In this document: piece by piece, positions 33,177 through 44,000 of the stretch
How the letters are laid out: each line of letters starts with the position of its first letter
How positions within the stretch are numbered: position 1 is the stretch's first letter
Assembly (NCBI GenBank): GCA_025356475.1
Contig: JANXSX010000088.1
Span: forward strand, 1-64,000
Direction of reading: 5' to 3'
Source of the DNA: Isosphaeraceae bacterium
GTDB taxonomy: Bacteria > Planctomycetota > Planctomycetia > Isosphaerales > Isosphaeraceae
Length of the DNA: 64,000 bases
Notes under the pieces: model-generated
The model's input: the letters and a program-made list of their open reading frames with translations, nothing else
Database searches by the model: none
What the model was told of the DNA's origin: nothing
Made by a program: the position numbers and the translations under genes

Positions 33177-33764
33177 CTAGTGTTTCTTGAAATTGCCACT
33201 GTACAGAAACTGGGCCCCGTTCAATGTCGAAGCCCGGGCAGCTTCGATGGCGTTTGTGGCTGTCAATGTGTAGAGAGTGGCCGAAGCGTTATTAAGAGGA
33301 ATGGCCTTGGGGATCGCGTCACTATTGTTACTTGTGAGAATTGATTGCAGGCTGGACGACGTGCTGCCGTTGATTCGTCGAGACAAGAACGCCTGGAGCG
33401 TCACCGTGCTCGGTCCGAAGTGTCCTGCTTGAAGTTGGGATAGGCTTCCTGGCAAGCGGGTCATCACGTGAATGAGTTCTTGAGTCAAGAGGCTAACTCT
33501 TTGCTTAGTGAACGCGACCATGCTGTTCCGATTCGCGGAAGTCCCGGAAGCAAAGTACGCCGACTGCGCTTGCAGATAATCGGTTGTAAAACGATCGAAA
33601 GTAGTGTTGATCTGGTCGACGACTGTCTGCCTCGCCGGCAAGATCGCAGCGCCGCGATTGTGTCCGCCGACAAACACGGTTGAAGGGGTGCCTAGCGAAG
33701 CGAGCAATGCTCGTGATTCCAGAACGCTTAAGCTCTCTGGGCGAAATCTCCGCTTGTCATCCAT
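33177..33764 (-). CDS. Hypothetical exported planctomycete protein
   Basis: The product has 195 residues from the ATG at 33764, which has AGGAG 8 bases upstream. The N-terminus RRFRPESLSVLESRALLAS is the LExRxLLA motif shared by many planctomycete surface proteins, where it precedes the mature part and probably directs export. The remainder is Ser/Thr/Ala-rich and mostly helical (QTVVDQINTTFDRFTTDYL, LTQELIHVMTRLPGSLSQL). No enzyme motif is visible. It is the only minus-strand gene of the island, and its start region faces the Ig-repeat gene. Confidence 0.7.
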   Translation of the reverse strand: MDDKRRFRPESLSVLESRALLASLGTPSTVFVGGHNRGAAILPARQTVVDQINTTFDRFTTDYLQAQSAYFASGTSANRNSMVAFTKQRVSLLTQELIHVMTRLPGSLSQLQAGHFGPSTVTLQAFLSRRINGSTSSSLQSILTSNNSDAIPKAIPLNNASATLYTLTATNAIEAARASTLNGAQFLYSGNFKKH

Positions 33765-33949
33765 GACCCAATCTCCTGTAAGACGCAACAGCTTCGTGCC
33801 GCTCAATCCTATCACGCAGGTCCTCTGTCGGCACCCAGCCGTCGCGAGAGACCTCCGCGTCTAGATGGAGATATCGGAAATGGGAGTGAGCGACTTCATC
33901 GACTCTTGCTCAATTTAATTCGTCACAAACGCGAAACGCGCACATGTGG

Positions 33950-33955
33950 TATAGT
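33950..33955 (+). promoter_or_regulatory. Possible -10 box before Ig-repeat gene
   Basis: TATAGT stands about 127 bp before the chosen start at 34082 in an A/T-rich gap. I found no convincing -35 box at 16-18 bp, so this is weak. Confidence 0.3.
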
Positions 33956-34081
33956 TGCTAGGTTTCAATTCGGTGCAAGTTCCATTTGCGGTCATGGACT
34001 GAGGAAACTGCGACGTTCGTTTCGTGGCCATCAGGAACAAATTACGTCCGCATAATCCTCAGAATAGGAATAGACAGTCCG

Positions 34082-35827
34082 ATGATCATCCCAAAGCCCA
34101 GATCGAGTTCGTCTGCACGTGGCGCACAGAAGCAAAAGCAGCGAACTCTGCTCAGTTTCGACCGACTCGAATGCCGCGAGTTGCTCGCTCTAACGATTCC
34201 AACGGTATCGGCAACTGCGGGGTACGCGTATAGCGCCACGATCGCAACTCTCCCCATTTCTGATGTTCAAGGAGTGAGCCTCGCCAACTTAAGCGCCACG
34301 ATCACTTGGGGCGACAACACTACGAACGACGTTCCTCTCACCGCACTTGGCGCAAACTCCTACGCGATAGTCGGTTCCCACGTCTACACCACAGCCAACA
34401 ATTACACTCTTGGCGTTAATGTGAAGGTCTTAGGATCGGGGGTCGTGAGTGGAACAAACGTTTCAAACGTTGTTGCTCCGTTGGCACCGGCATTGGTCGC
34501 CACACCCACCATCTTCGCGGCTCAGGTCGGTGTCAATGCACCAAACGTGTTCGCTGCCAGCTTTAGCGATGCGTCGACCCCGGCTCTGGCGGCGGGTTCC
34601 TTCAACGCTGTCATCAATTGGGGAGACAACCAGACTTCGATCGGTACGATTACAGGGCCGACCAGCGGTGTCTTCCAGGTTGCTGGCACACACACCTATG
34701 CAACGACCGGGACAAACGGGCAATTCACGGTCATCACCACGATCACAAGGCTGACCGACAGCAAAGCTGTGACAGTCTCCGCAACGGCCGTGGTGAGCCT
34801 TCCCGCACCGACAATCGCCGGAGCTCCAGGCACGTTCACAGCCGTCGCGGGGCTACTGGCGAGCAAGGTTCTGGTTGCAACCTTTACCGATCCCGGGACG
34901 TCCGCCCTTACTTCGGCTTCTTACCGGGCGTTTATCTCGTGGGGCGATGGCCAAACTTCGATCGGTGAAATCAGCGGGCCAACGAACGGCGTTTTTGAGG
35001 TCACTCATGATCACACCTACGTGGCAACCGGGGCGGCACCGGGGCAGAACGGAACTTACACGGTTTCGACTGTTGTCACCCGAGTCACGGACTCGCAGTC
35101 CAATACGGCCACAGCAACCGCGACCGTCATTCCACAGGTGAGTGGTTCGATCTTCGGCCTTAACGCAGGTGCGATCTCGAACAACCGGCCGCTAATTCAA
35201 GGAACCGCAACTCCCTATGCGTTTGTCAGGCTCACGGCGATTGGGCCCGGAGTCCTGGGAACGTTGATTTTGGGCCAGACCGTGGCCGATCCAATCGGGA
35301 ATTGGAACCTCCAGACTGGGCCCCTGGCGGATGGTCTCTATACCATCACCGCCACCGCCAACAGTCCGGCAGGCTTTCCAGAACAGTCTGCTTTGATCGG
35401 TCCTGGGGGTCAACTGATCGTTGACACGATTGGGCCACAAGTTGTAAGCGTCGGATATGATCGACTGCTCAACCAACTCGTGATTGTTACCCGCGATGTC
35501 GGAGTCGGAATGTCCTTGCCCGGCTCGGGCTTGAGCAACCCCGCCAACTTCGCGATCACGGGGCCGAGTCGGAGAGTGAACATGGGGCTCGTCATCTACC
35601 CGTCGTCAGTCACGGCCCAAAATGTCGCGACAAACGATCCGACGCTGGTGCGGACAGTGATTTCCTTGTCGTCCCGCCTCGGTCTCGGCCACTATAACCT
35701 TCGAATTGCAGCCTGGTCGATCACCGATCGAGTTGGCAACGCCCTGCGTGCGCCGAATGTCATCGCATTCACTGTGGCCAACTCGCACAAGTTCCCCAGG
35801 TCTTCAAAACCTAGAGTGACCCGCTGA
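34082..35827 (+). CDS. Surface protein with PKD/Ig-like repeats
   Basis: The product has 581 residues from the ATG at 34082 (AGGAATAG upstream); the frame is open to 33986, but the extra part is not signal-like. After a Ser/Lys-rich start comes RLECRELLALTIP, the planctomycete export motif. Three similar beta domains follow, each with WGDxxTS and GVFxVxxxHTY marks (starting near DNA positions 34308, 34618 and 34939, spaced about 310-320 bp), then a bacterial Ig-like domain (about residues 365-450, IFGLNAGAISNNRPLIQGTA), and an SbsA-like C-terminal part (NQLVIVTRDVGVGM...). No catalytic motif is seen. A cell-surface adhesive or structural role is likely. Confidence 0.8.
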   Translation: MIIPKPRSSSSARGAQKQKQRTLLSFDRLECRELLALTIPTVSATAGYAYSATIATLPISDVQGVSLANLSATITWGDNTTNDVPLTALGANSYAIVGSHVYTTANNYTLGVNVKVLGSGVVSGTNVSNVVAPLAPALVATPTIFAAQVGVNAPNVFAASFSDASTPALAAGSFNAVINWGDNQTSIGTITGPTSGVFQVAGTHTYATTGTNGQFTVITTITRLTDSKAVTVSATAVVSLPAPTIAGAPGTFTAVAGLLASKVLVATFTDPGTSALTSASYRAFISWGDGQTSIGEISGPTNGVFEVTHDHTYVATGAAPGQNGTYTVSTVVTRVTDSQSNTATATATVIPQVSGSIFGLNAGAISNNRPLIQGTATPYAFVRLTAIGPGVLGTLILGQTVADPIGNWNLQTGPLADGLYTITATANSPAGFPEQSALIGPGGQLIVDTIGPQVVSVGYDRLLNQLVIVTRDVGVGMSLPGSGLSNPANFAITGPSRRVNMGLVIYPSSVTAQNVATNDPTLVRTVISLSSRLGLGHYNLRIAAWSITDRVGNALRAPNVIAFTVANSHKFPRSSKPRVTR

Positions 35828-35921
35828 TCTCTCGTTCTCGTGCATAATGCGTTTCTTTGAGGTTGGCGGTCCAGGGTCGGGTCCGCCACTTCTTATGACA
35901 CTGGCCCTGTGGAGTATGTCG

Positions 35922-37874
35922 ATGAGTATCAGACATTTTTTCTCGATAATCGGCGTCTTACTGACGCTGGCGACGAATTCTCTCGCAGAGCCGTCAGATC
36001 CACCAAAGCCACCAACAGGACTACGGGCCGCGATTATTGGCGAATCTTCCTGGGTCCGGCTAACGTGGGTTGCCACAGCCCCCATGCCAGATTCGAAACT
36101 TGGCCCAGTTTACGAGATCGAACGGCTTCTACTTGACGAACAGAACACACAGCCCAAGCTGATCACACGAACCTCCGCCATCCAGAATACGCTCGTGTAT
36201 GTGGACCGAACAGGTCTGCCCGCAGGGACCAAGATTCAATATAAAGTTAGGATAATTGTTCAAGGGATTGCCTCAAGTTACAGCCAGCCAGCGCAGGTCA
36301 AGCTTCCAGCGAGTCTAAGCACAATGTACAGAGCGGAGGACTTCGACAATGGACGACTCGATCCGGACTGGCAGTCGTTGCCTCCTCCAGCTAAGAATGC
36401 TGATCCCGGCCTTTCGTGGTTCCTTGATAACGGGGTTCTCACCTGGCCTTCTTTTGGTGAGACCGATAAATCTGTCCCATCATTGAGGCTACTTCTTAAG
36501 AATAAAACCATGACGCCAACCGCCATGCAAATCACCGCTCGAATCGCGGTCGAATCCGGCTCCCAGACCAGTACTGATATGAAATTGGGTGTCGGCCTCT
36601 TTGCACTGGAGGGCGATGGACGTGGTTTTAACCTCGTTCTTCGGCAGGATGAGACTGGCAACGTCGTGCAGTTTCTGCGTGAGAAGGGGCTTCCTCAAGG
36701 AGAGGAAGAAGTCGGCGACAGTCTCACGTACAGTAAAAAACCAGCAGAATGGTTCGTTTCACCTGGGCCTACTGGGCCTAGTGCTCCGCGAACATGGTAT
36801 TGGCTGCGACTTCGCGTCGACGCCAACTCGATCAAGGGGACGTTCTGGCCAGACATAGACCTTCACGGAGAGAAAGGAGCTCTAGGAGGGAAAATGGACC
36901 GTCCGGCAAACGCTCCTCTCACAGGGTTTCCTGTGCTCCTTGGTGCCGGGTTTGGCGCCCGAGCCGCTTTCGGCGAAGTTTATATTGAGGATCTCTCGAG
37001 TGTAGTCACGGTCACGAATGGCACTGACAATACTCCTCCAACTGCGAGCCCAGATGATTATTCGCCGCGAACAATCCTCGCAGACACTGCAACGAGGAAC
37101 GAAAGCGAGCTTCTACGTAAGGAGGCTCACACCAATCGCAATCGTGGGTTGCCAGAGCCCGCTTTCACTAACGTGCCGACGGTCAGTCGACTCGTGGTGC
37201 GAGGCGACCTTCGACCAGAGGACGAACCGATCTCGGGGGACGTTGCCGAGTCGACTTATCTGGAAGACCTTCGACTAGATACGTTTCCCTTCGATTTCGC
37301 AAACGCTGCCCACTTCCCTTTGACGAGGTTCGGTACGTGCGGTGAGGAATTCGATAGCGAAGGAGCCGTCATTCACGAGGGAATGCGTTTCGTCGCGTCA
37401 CCGAATGGCTATTACGAAGTCCGGTTCGTGACTTCAACACCTGCCTCTCCTGTGACAATCCGGCTCCAGTTCAAGCTCAGATATGGGAGCGGAGAAACGC
37501 GGACAGTCAGCCTTCCGGCTGTTCCGATCGAACCATACACTGACAACCTCGGGAATTTGAAGGCCGCGACTTGGCAGGTTCGCCACATTGGGTACTCATC
37601 TGCCCTCGTTAGACCTGACTTAACCATCTATAACCCTGAGAATTTGGGTATCTACAATCCGGTCCCAACGCGACGCGATCCTCGAACCACCAAGAACGCC
37701 TGCAAAGATATCAGAGATTACCTCACTCACGGTTGGAACCCTGTATTAATAGTCGCCGACAAGATCCTCCCGAAAGAGGAACCTCGGCCTTTTTTCATAT
37801 CAATTGAGCGATCGGGGGTTGCTCGCTTCGGTTCTTACCCGAGTTCCCAGAGTAGCCCACGATACTCGAACTGA
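35922..37874 (+). CDS. Secreted protein with FnIII-like N-terminal domain
   Basis: The product has 650 residues if it starts at the ATG at 35922, which has GGAG exactly 7 bases upstream; earlier ATGs at 35895 and 35916 lack that spacing. Signal peptide MSIRHFFSIIGVLLTLATNS, cleaved near residue 23. Residues about 28-125 look like a fibronectin III domain (PPKPPTGLRAAIIGESSWV then YEIERLLL and YKVRIIV). Residues 135-340 look like a jelly-roll (FDNGRLDPDWQSLP, TWYWLRLRVDANSIKGTFW). The C-terminal 300 residues are unknown. It is exported, with no enzyme motif seen. It lies 94 bp after the Ig-repeat gene and before a strong terminator. Confidence 0.72.
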   Translation: MSIRHFFSIIGVLLTLATNSLAEPSDPPKPPTGLRAAIIGESSWVRLTWVATAPMPDSKLGPVYEIERLLLDEQNTQPKLITRTSAIQNTLVYVDRTGLPAGTKIQYKVRIIVQGIASSYSQPAQVKLPASLSTMYRAEDFDNGRLDPDWQSLPPPAKNADPGLSWFLDNGVLTWPSFGETDKSVPSLRLLLKNKTMTPTAMQITARIAVESGSQTSTDMKLGVGLFALEGDGRGFNLVLRQDETGNVVQFLREKGLPQGEEEVGDSLTYSKKPAEWFVSPGPTGPSAPRTWYWLRLRVDANSIKGTFWPDIDLHGEKGALGGKMDRPANAPLTGFPVLLGAGFGARAAFGEVYIEDLSSVVTVTNGTDNTPPTASPDDYSPRTILADTATRNESELLRKEAHTNRNRGLPEPAFTNVPTVSRLVVRGDLRPEDEPISGDVAESTYLEDLRLDTFPFDFANAAHFPLTRFGTCGEEFDSEGAVIHEGMRFVASPNGYYEVRFVTSTPASPVTIRLQFKLRYGSGETRTVSLPAVPIEPYTDNLGNLKAATWQVRHIGYSSALVRPDLTIYNPENLGIYNPVPTRRDPRTTKNACKDIRDYLTHGWNPVLIVADKILPKEEPRPFFISIERSGVARFGSYPSSQSSPRYSN

Positions 37875-37902
37875 CCGACTCTCAAGCTGCAAGTTCGTCA
37901 CG

Positions 37903-37932
37903 GGGCAGCCCTGGTCTTAACCAGGGCTGCCC
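37903..37932 (+). terminator. Intrinsic terminator
   Basis: A perfect 12-bp GC-rich stem (37903-37914 with 37921-37932) with a short loop lies 28 bp beyond the stop of the FnIII-like gene and is followed by a T-rich tract. It separates that gene from the giant lipoprotein gene. Confidence 0.85.
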
Positions 37933-38096
37933 TTATGTATTTCATTCGTTCGGTGACTCAAATCTAGACTTGCCGCCAGAATCGGAATAATCGGCAATAT
38001 CTGTTAAGGTCGCATGTCTAGGACGTCGATGTGAGTGGAGTGGCGATCAATCGAAAATGGCGAATCTCAGAATCCGGCGGAGCCGGGGGGACGACG

Positions 38097-41000
38097 ATGC
38101 AAGAGCCGACTTCGAGAGGCTGGGCGACTTCCCAAGCATTCATGCCGTTCTTAATTTGCTGCCTAGCCACGGGTTGTGGCCATTCGACCAACTCACTTCC
38201 CGAGAAATCCGTAGCGCTTCCACCCAATTCCACGCAGTCTGAGCCCGAGGCAAAAATTGACTCAGGCGTTATCCGTACTGGTGGCGTTCCGCCAAGCATC
38301 GTTGGGCTGTCGGCAATCTCTCAAGCACCGAACTTCAGTCTGGCGTTCTCCAACCCTCTCAATATCCCTAGTAATTCAGATGCACAAAAGCTCGAGACGA
38401 TTGCCGACGGTCCTGTGTCGGTAACGCTGACCATGACGTCTGCACCTGTCACGACGAATGATCCTACCCTGGTGCAGATCAAGCGGAACTCCGACGGGTT
38501 TCTGCTTCCCGTTCCCACCGCTGTGACTTCGGCCACAGACTCTAAAGTCTTCACGATTAACTTTACGTCAAGAGGAGGCTATGAGGTAAGCCTCCGTGGC
38601 CAGCCCGGCAAGATGTTGGTCGTTCTGAACAACGTTCCGAACAACGATCCGAACACTAAACATCTGCTTACACTCAGCGAAATTGTTGAAACGCTTAACA
38701 ACACGACTTATACGACGAACCTCCGATCAAATTCTGTGACGAGTCCCATTCGGCTTAATCCCAATGCGGTCTTGACATCCGTACATGTGACGAACGCTGG
38801 TTCTCGGCCTGTCGTTGTGGTGGACAACAACGGGACGCTATTCGGAACGGGAGTCGATACTTCAGCAGCAGCGACAGTCTTGAACATCGCAATCAAGCCG
38901 AATCCCGATTCCGCTCAACGGGTCTTGCAAGCTCTCGATCAGTGGTCTCTTGAATCAAACGGAGCGTTGAGCGAGGTTCAGTTAATCGCTAGTAAGAGCA
39001 ACAATCCGGCCCAGCCCAAGGTTTTGAACGTTTCCAACACCCAAGGGATTCCTCCCTCGACTATCGCTGACATCAGCAAGCCGATCCCGGTCTTCGACAA
39101 CTACATCCGTCTGGTCGGCCTCAACGCGCCAAAGACACGCGCTGTACGGTTCGAGGTCTTTGAAACGGACTCAGGCGGGAATTTCAATCGGGCTTTGAAG
39201 CCAGCCAGCACTGCGATTCTATCTTCCACGGGCAGTGCCCAGTGGGACGCCGAGCTCGGATTCGCGGACACCTCGAAAGACCTGAATGTCTTCGTCGTTG
39301 CCGATGATAACGAAGGTCAGAACTACTCGTTGCCGTTAACGCTCACCGCCAGGCCGATCGCTTTCCTTCCCACGGATAAGCCGACCATTAAGAATATCAC
39401 CGAAGCGAACGTGTTGGTCCCGGCGACGACCCCGCCCACGTATGCCACAAAGAGCAATAACGTCACTGTTAGGGTAGGGGGTGTCGCAAGCGGCACAAAT
39501 CTGGTGTTCACCCTCAATGATCAAGGAATCATTCCCACTTCAGTCACTGCAATACCCGGTAGCACGGACCTAATCGCAACCCTCTCCAATCTCATCGACG
39601 ATTCGTACACGCTGATAGCCCGGTTCTTGAGCGGGACATCGCCTAGCGCCCCCTCCGACCCCGTGAACCTCCGGGTCAGTGGCAAGGGACCAGTGGTCTC
39701 AGACATTCTCCCGTCGGATTTCGGGATCTCTGCGGGTCCACAGACCCTGACGATTCACTTCACGGGGAACAAACTCCAAAAGGCCCCCGCGGAGACCGTG
39801 ACTAACTACACTGTGACTCCCTCCACTGGGAATACGTTTACGGTCGATCCCAATACTGCGCCCAAGTTCGCCGCGACTTACGATGACGCGACAAACTCAG
39901 TCACGCTTAAATTCGACAACCTGCCGGTGAGCAATTATCGTGTCACGCTTGCTGATAATAATCTCGTCGATATTTTTGGCAATAAACTAGCTGCAATCCA
40001 AGGTGTCGACAAGAACGTCTTCTCACGGGAATTCGTTCGCACCGTCGGGAACTCGGGGATCGCGGGATTGGAATCTGCGGTCATCCCGCCCGGGAGGTCA
40101 GCTCCTTTCATCCCTTACCCGGAGTTCAACCCTCCTCGGGAGCCAACCAATGGGTTTAACCCTGAGGACAATGTTCAAACGCGCATCGTCCGGCTTTATT
40201 TCTACCGTGATGCTCACCGAGTAGCGCAGATCGTCAACCGTCACGTCGATTCGTACAACCGAGTTGCCGTGGATACCAGACGACGACTGGCCAATGAGAC
40301 ACGACGACAAGCGGATGTCTTCACCGATACTCGCCGCCTTCAGGAGCTGACTGCGGTCCGCGCTGCTCAGGACACTCGAGCTGCTCAGAAAGCATTTGAT
40401 CAGGCCACTCAGAACGCTGCGAACGTGAAGCAGAATTTGACGGCTGCCCAGACTTCGATCAATCCGCTACAGACACAACTCAAAGATGCAAATGATGCCC
40501 TGGCTGCGGCGAAAGCTCCCGATCCAACCACGGGACTTCCGGCTAACTCCGCCGACATCCCAAATCTCCAAGCCACAGCCAACAATCTAAACGCGCAACT
40601 GCAGCAGGCTACCACGACGACCGGCTCCGCACCGAAGGACTTGTCCTCAGCGCAGGATGCGGTCAATCGAACCCAACAGGACTTGCTCGAGAAACGAACC
40701 GTCGAAGCGAATGCCAGCGACAAGCTCGCGGGGCAAGGATTCCAGGAAGACCGTGCGCGGGAGTCGCAGTTCCGTCTTGAAGTCGGGGGCGCTCACGAAG
40801 ATCCCGACACCTTCGCGCCCGGTGTGCCCAACTCGATTGACCCCGTCGAGCAAGTCTCCGTGGCCGTGATCGGCGAAGGTGTCATCCAACTTCGTGGACC
40901 GATCAAGGGGATCAACATCGTCCGAAAGATGATCAACGAGATCGATTCACCAGCCGGCCAGGTGCGAATCGCGATTCACACGGTCCAGATCAATGGCGAG

Positions 41001-44000
41001 CACGGCGATCGGATGGAGAAGGTCAAGTCGAAGATCAAGGACTCGATCGATCACGCTCGATTTGTCACGATGCAATCGGGTCAAATGCTCCGCAACGCTG
41101 TGGTGAAAGTTGCCTCTCGCCGTGCTGTCGAAGCGGCCGCGCTTTGTCCAGACGGAACGACCCAGGCCGCCCGAGAAGCCAAGTATGTAGACGCGTTTTT
41201 TGGTGCAGACTTTCTCCGCGAACTCCAGGCGATCGATAGTGAGTTTCTCCGAAGCGGCAACAAGGTGATCTCACTCCATTCGATGGATACCACAAGTCTA
41301 GCAGCCGCACTGATGCTCATGTCTCTTGCAAAGAACGAGACACGTCGCGAGATTCTCGACGAATTTCACGCAAGTATGGCTGGTGAGCTTCCGGCTGCCG
41401 AACTCAATTACTTTGAGGCAGGAGGAGTTCGAGACCAGAAGCACAAGCATCTCCAGCATCTTCATCACAAAGACCAGTTTGTGCTCCTTGCCGGAAACGC
41501 ACGATTCCAGTCTCTCACTGGCTTCTTTAATAACGAGGTCGAAGGGAACGATACCCTGACCCCCATCCAGCGCGAGTTCATTCGCCTCGCTCAGATCTTC
41601 AAGAGCCGCCTCGTGACCGAGATGCAGCTCAACGAACGGATCAAGGAACGTGGTCTCATCGAGGACCGGATCGGCAATCGGCTCGAAGAGCTAAAAAAGG
41701 ACAAGGAGAGGGAAGACCTTGCGACCCAAGCGTTCGCAAACCGGCGTGCGGAATTGCAAAGACAGCGGACAATTATTTTGCAGTCGATCGACGTTCTAGG
41801 GAGTGAGATACGTCGTGTCCAGTTAGAAACTGTTAAGAGCCAACCTCGCATTGAGAGAATTTCTTCTCTACTCACTGATAGCTTTCTGTCTATTTATCCC
41901 GATATCCAGAAGGATCTACCTCGCGTTGGGATACTAGCGAGTATTCAAAGAGCATCAGATCGGTGGGATGAGAAGGTGCGAAACGATGGAAAGGAACCCG
42001 AACCTCTTACATTTACTCTGTTGTTAAATAATCGAAGGGTGAATTTCATCTTCAGAACCTCCAAGGAAGATACTCTCACCATGTATTATCTGGAATCCAC
42101 AGCGAAGGATCCACAAGCCCAAAAAGATGATCTTAAGCTGGCGACTGACCAATTTCGGACATGGATCGCGGAGTTGTCAGCCGTGCGTCAATTCTTCGAT
42201 AATTTCGCCATGTCGGAAACGGGCTCGCGTGCAATAAACAGCGCAGAGCCTTATTTGGCCAGGCTACGGCTTCGAAATTTCGACCGACCACATGTTCTGA
42301 AAACTGATGACGACAATGGACCTTTGGATTGGTGGGACTTTCGGTATCTAATTAAAGTCGCTGTTCCCTATGGAGGATTGCTTGATTCGATCAATCGCGA
42401 AGCCCAGGTTTTCGCGAACGAATTCAACCGGCTCGTCAATGATCTTGATCGGCTCAATGTCCCCGCACGTGATCTCAGTCGCCGTCTGGAAGTATTGAGA
42501 CAACGAGCGAGCGTTAGTCTCAAGGGTGACCTGCTGATCAAATCCGATGTGGTCTTTGGCAACATCAGCACATCACTCGAAACATTGCTCCAAGCCGATC
42601 TCAACCTCACATTCGCCAGACAAAATCTTGCAGAGTCCCGCCGTCCCCTGGACTCAAAGAAGTTGCTCGATTCACTCATCAGCGAGAAGGAAGACAAGTA
42701 CATCGAACTGCTTGAAGGGACTCGTGCCCACACCGCAGTTGTCGATGGGTATCTCAAGGCACTAGCAACAGCTCTTGACGACGACTTTAATACACAGTTC
42801 TACGATCCCGCCTTTCGGCAGGTTCGAGCTGCAAGCCGGCTCTGGGATGTTCAACTCGCACAGATCGAGAAAACCAGCGTCCTTACCAATAATCGGATGT
42901 TCGCCAAGGTCTCCCCTACGGCCACCATGGAGTTTGATCTCCCCAAGCGAAAGATTCTGATTACTGAGGGCATGAACTCAGCAAAGGCACTCATGGATGA
43001 GTATGGTGCACTCTTGAACGACCCCACCTTCCTGTCGCTCACGAAACTGACCAGCGGTCAGCCTACGAGTTCCCTAGCACAAGGGACGCAGGGAGGAGGA
43101 GCCAGTTCGGTCCGGAGTGTACTGCCCGAGCTGTCGCGGAGTAACGACGAACAGGTTCTTCGACAAGCCGGCCCCGGTCGTCGTGAGTTCGGCTCGGCTC
43201 TCGAAGCCCTCATCCCCGACCCGGCGATTTACAAGTTTGAGACCGGGACAGGCTACGAGATCCGACCTGTGATTCAGCCCGACGGTCAGGCCGTGACATT
43301 CGACTTCAATTACATGTACACGACCAATGTGCGTGAGCCGGTCCGTGCGGATGAGAAGCATCTCGGCAGGGTCAAGCGTCACTTCTACAACGGTCCAGTC
43401 CAACTCAGCAATTACGAGCTCCGCGAGGTCACGGATTACCAGGTCGCGCTCAAGGCGTCTCGGACAAGTCGAGGAGTTCCTTTGCTTGAAGACGTTCCCG
43501 CCTTGGGCATTCTCTTCCGCCCCCTCCCGAGTGCCGAGTCTTCGCTTCAGCAAAACGTGATTCTGGCCCAGAGTACGATCTTCCCTACGCTGTTTGATCT
43601 GATGGGCCTCCGCTGGGCTCCAGCCGTCGCCGATCTCGACACGCTGGAACTCAAGAATGCCGACTTCATCGTGAGAGGCAGAGCTCGCGACTTGTCCAAC
43701 CGTGTCTATGACGAAACATCATCGACAGTCGATAACTTCATGAGAGTCGCACCCTCCGAGCGTCGTCCCGATCTCTATCGAGCTCAGGACACGATTCCTG
43801 ATGTCCATCCCAACGGATATCGCGGGCCAGGGTTGAACTTGAAAGACAGTAAACTCAAAGAGGGATACAGTCCCGAAGCCGTGTTTCCTCCCTCAAACGC
43901 GATTCCGGAATCATCGAGCAGTATGGGGGGCGACTTCGGAATCCCCGCAGTAAGAGGAATGGTACCCAACACTGGAATACCGGTTGAATCGGAGTACCGC

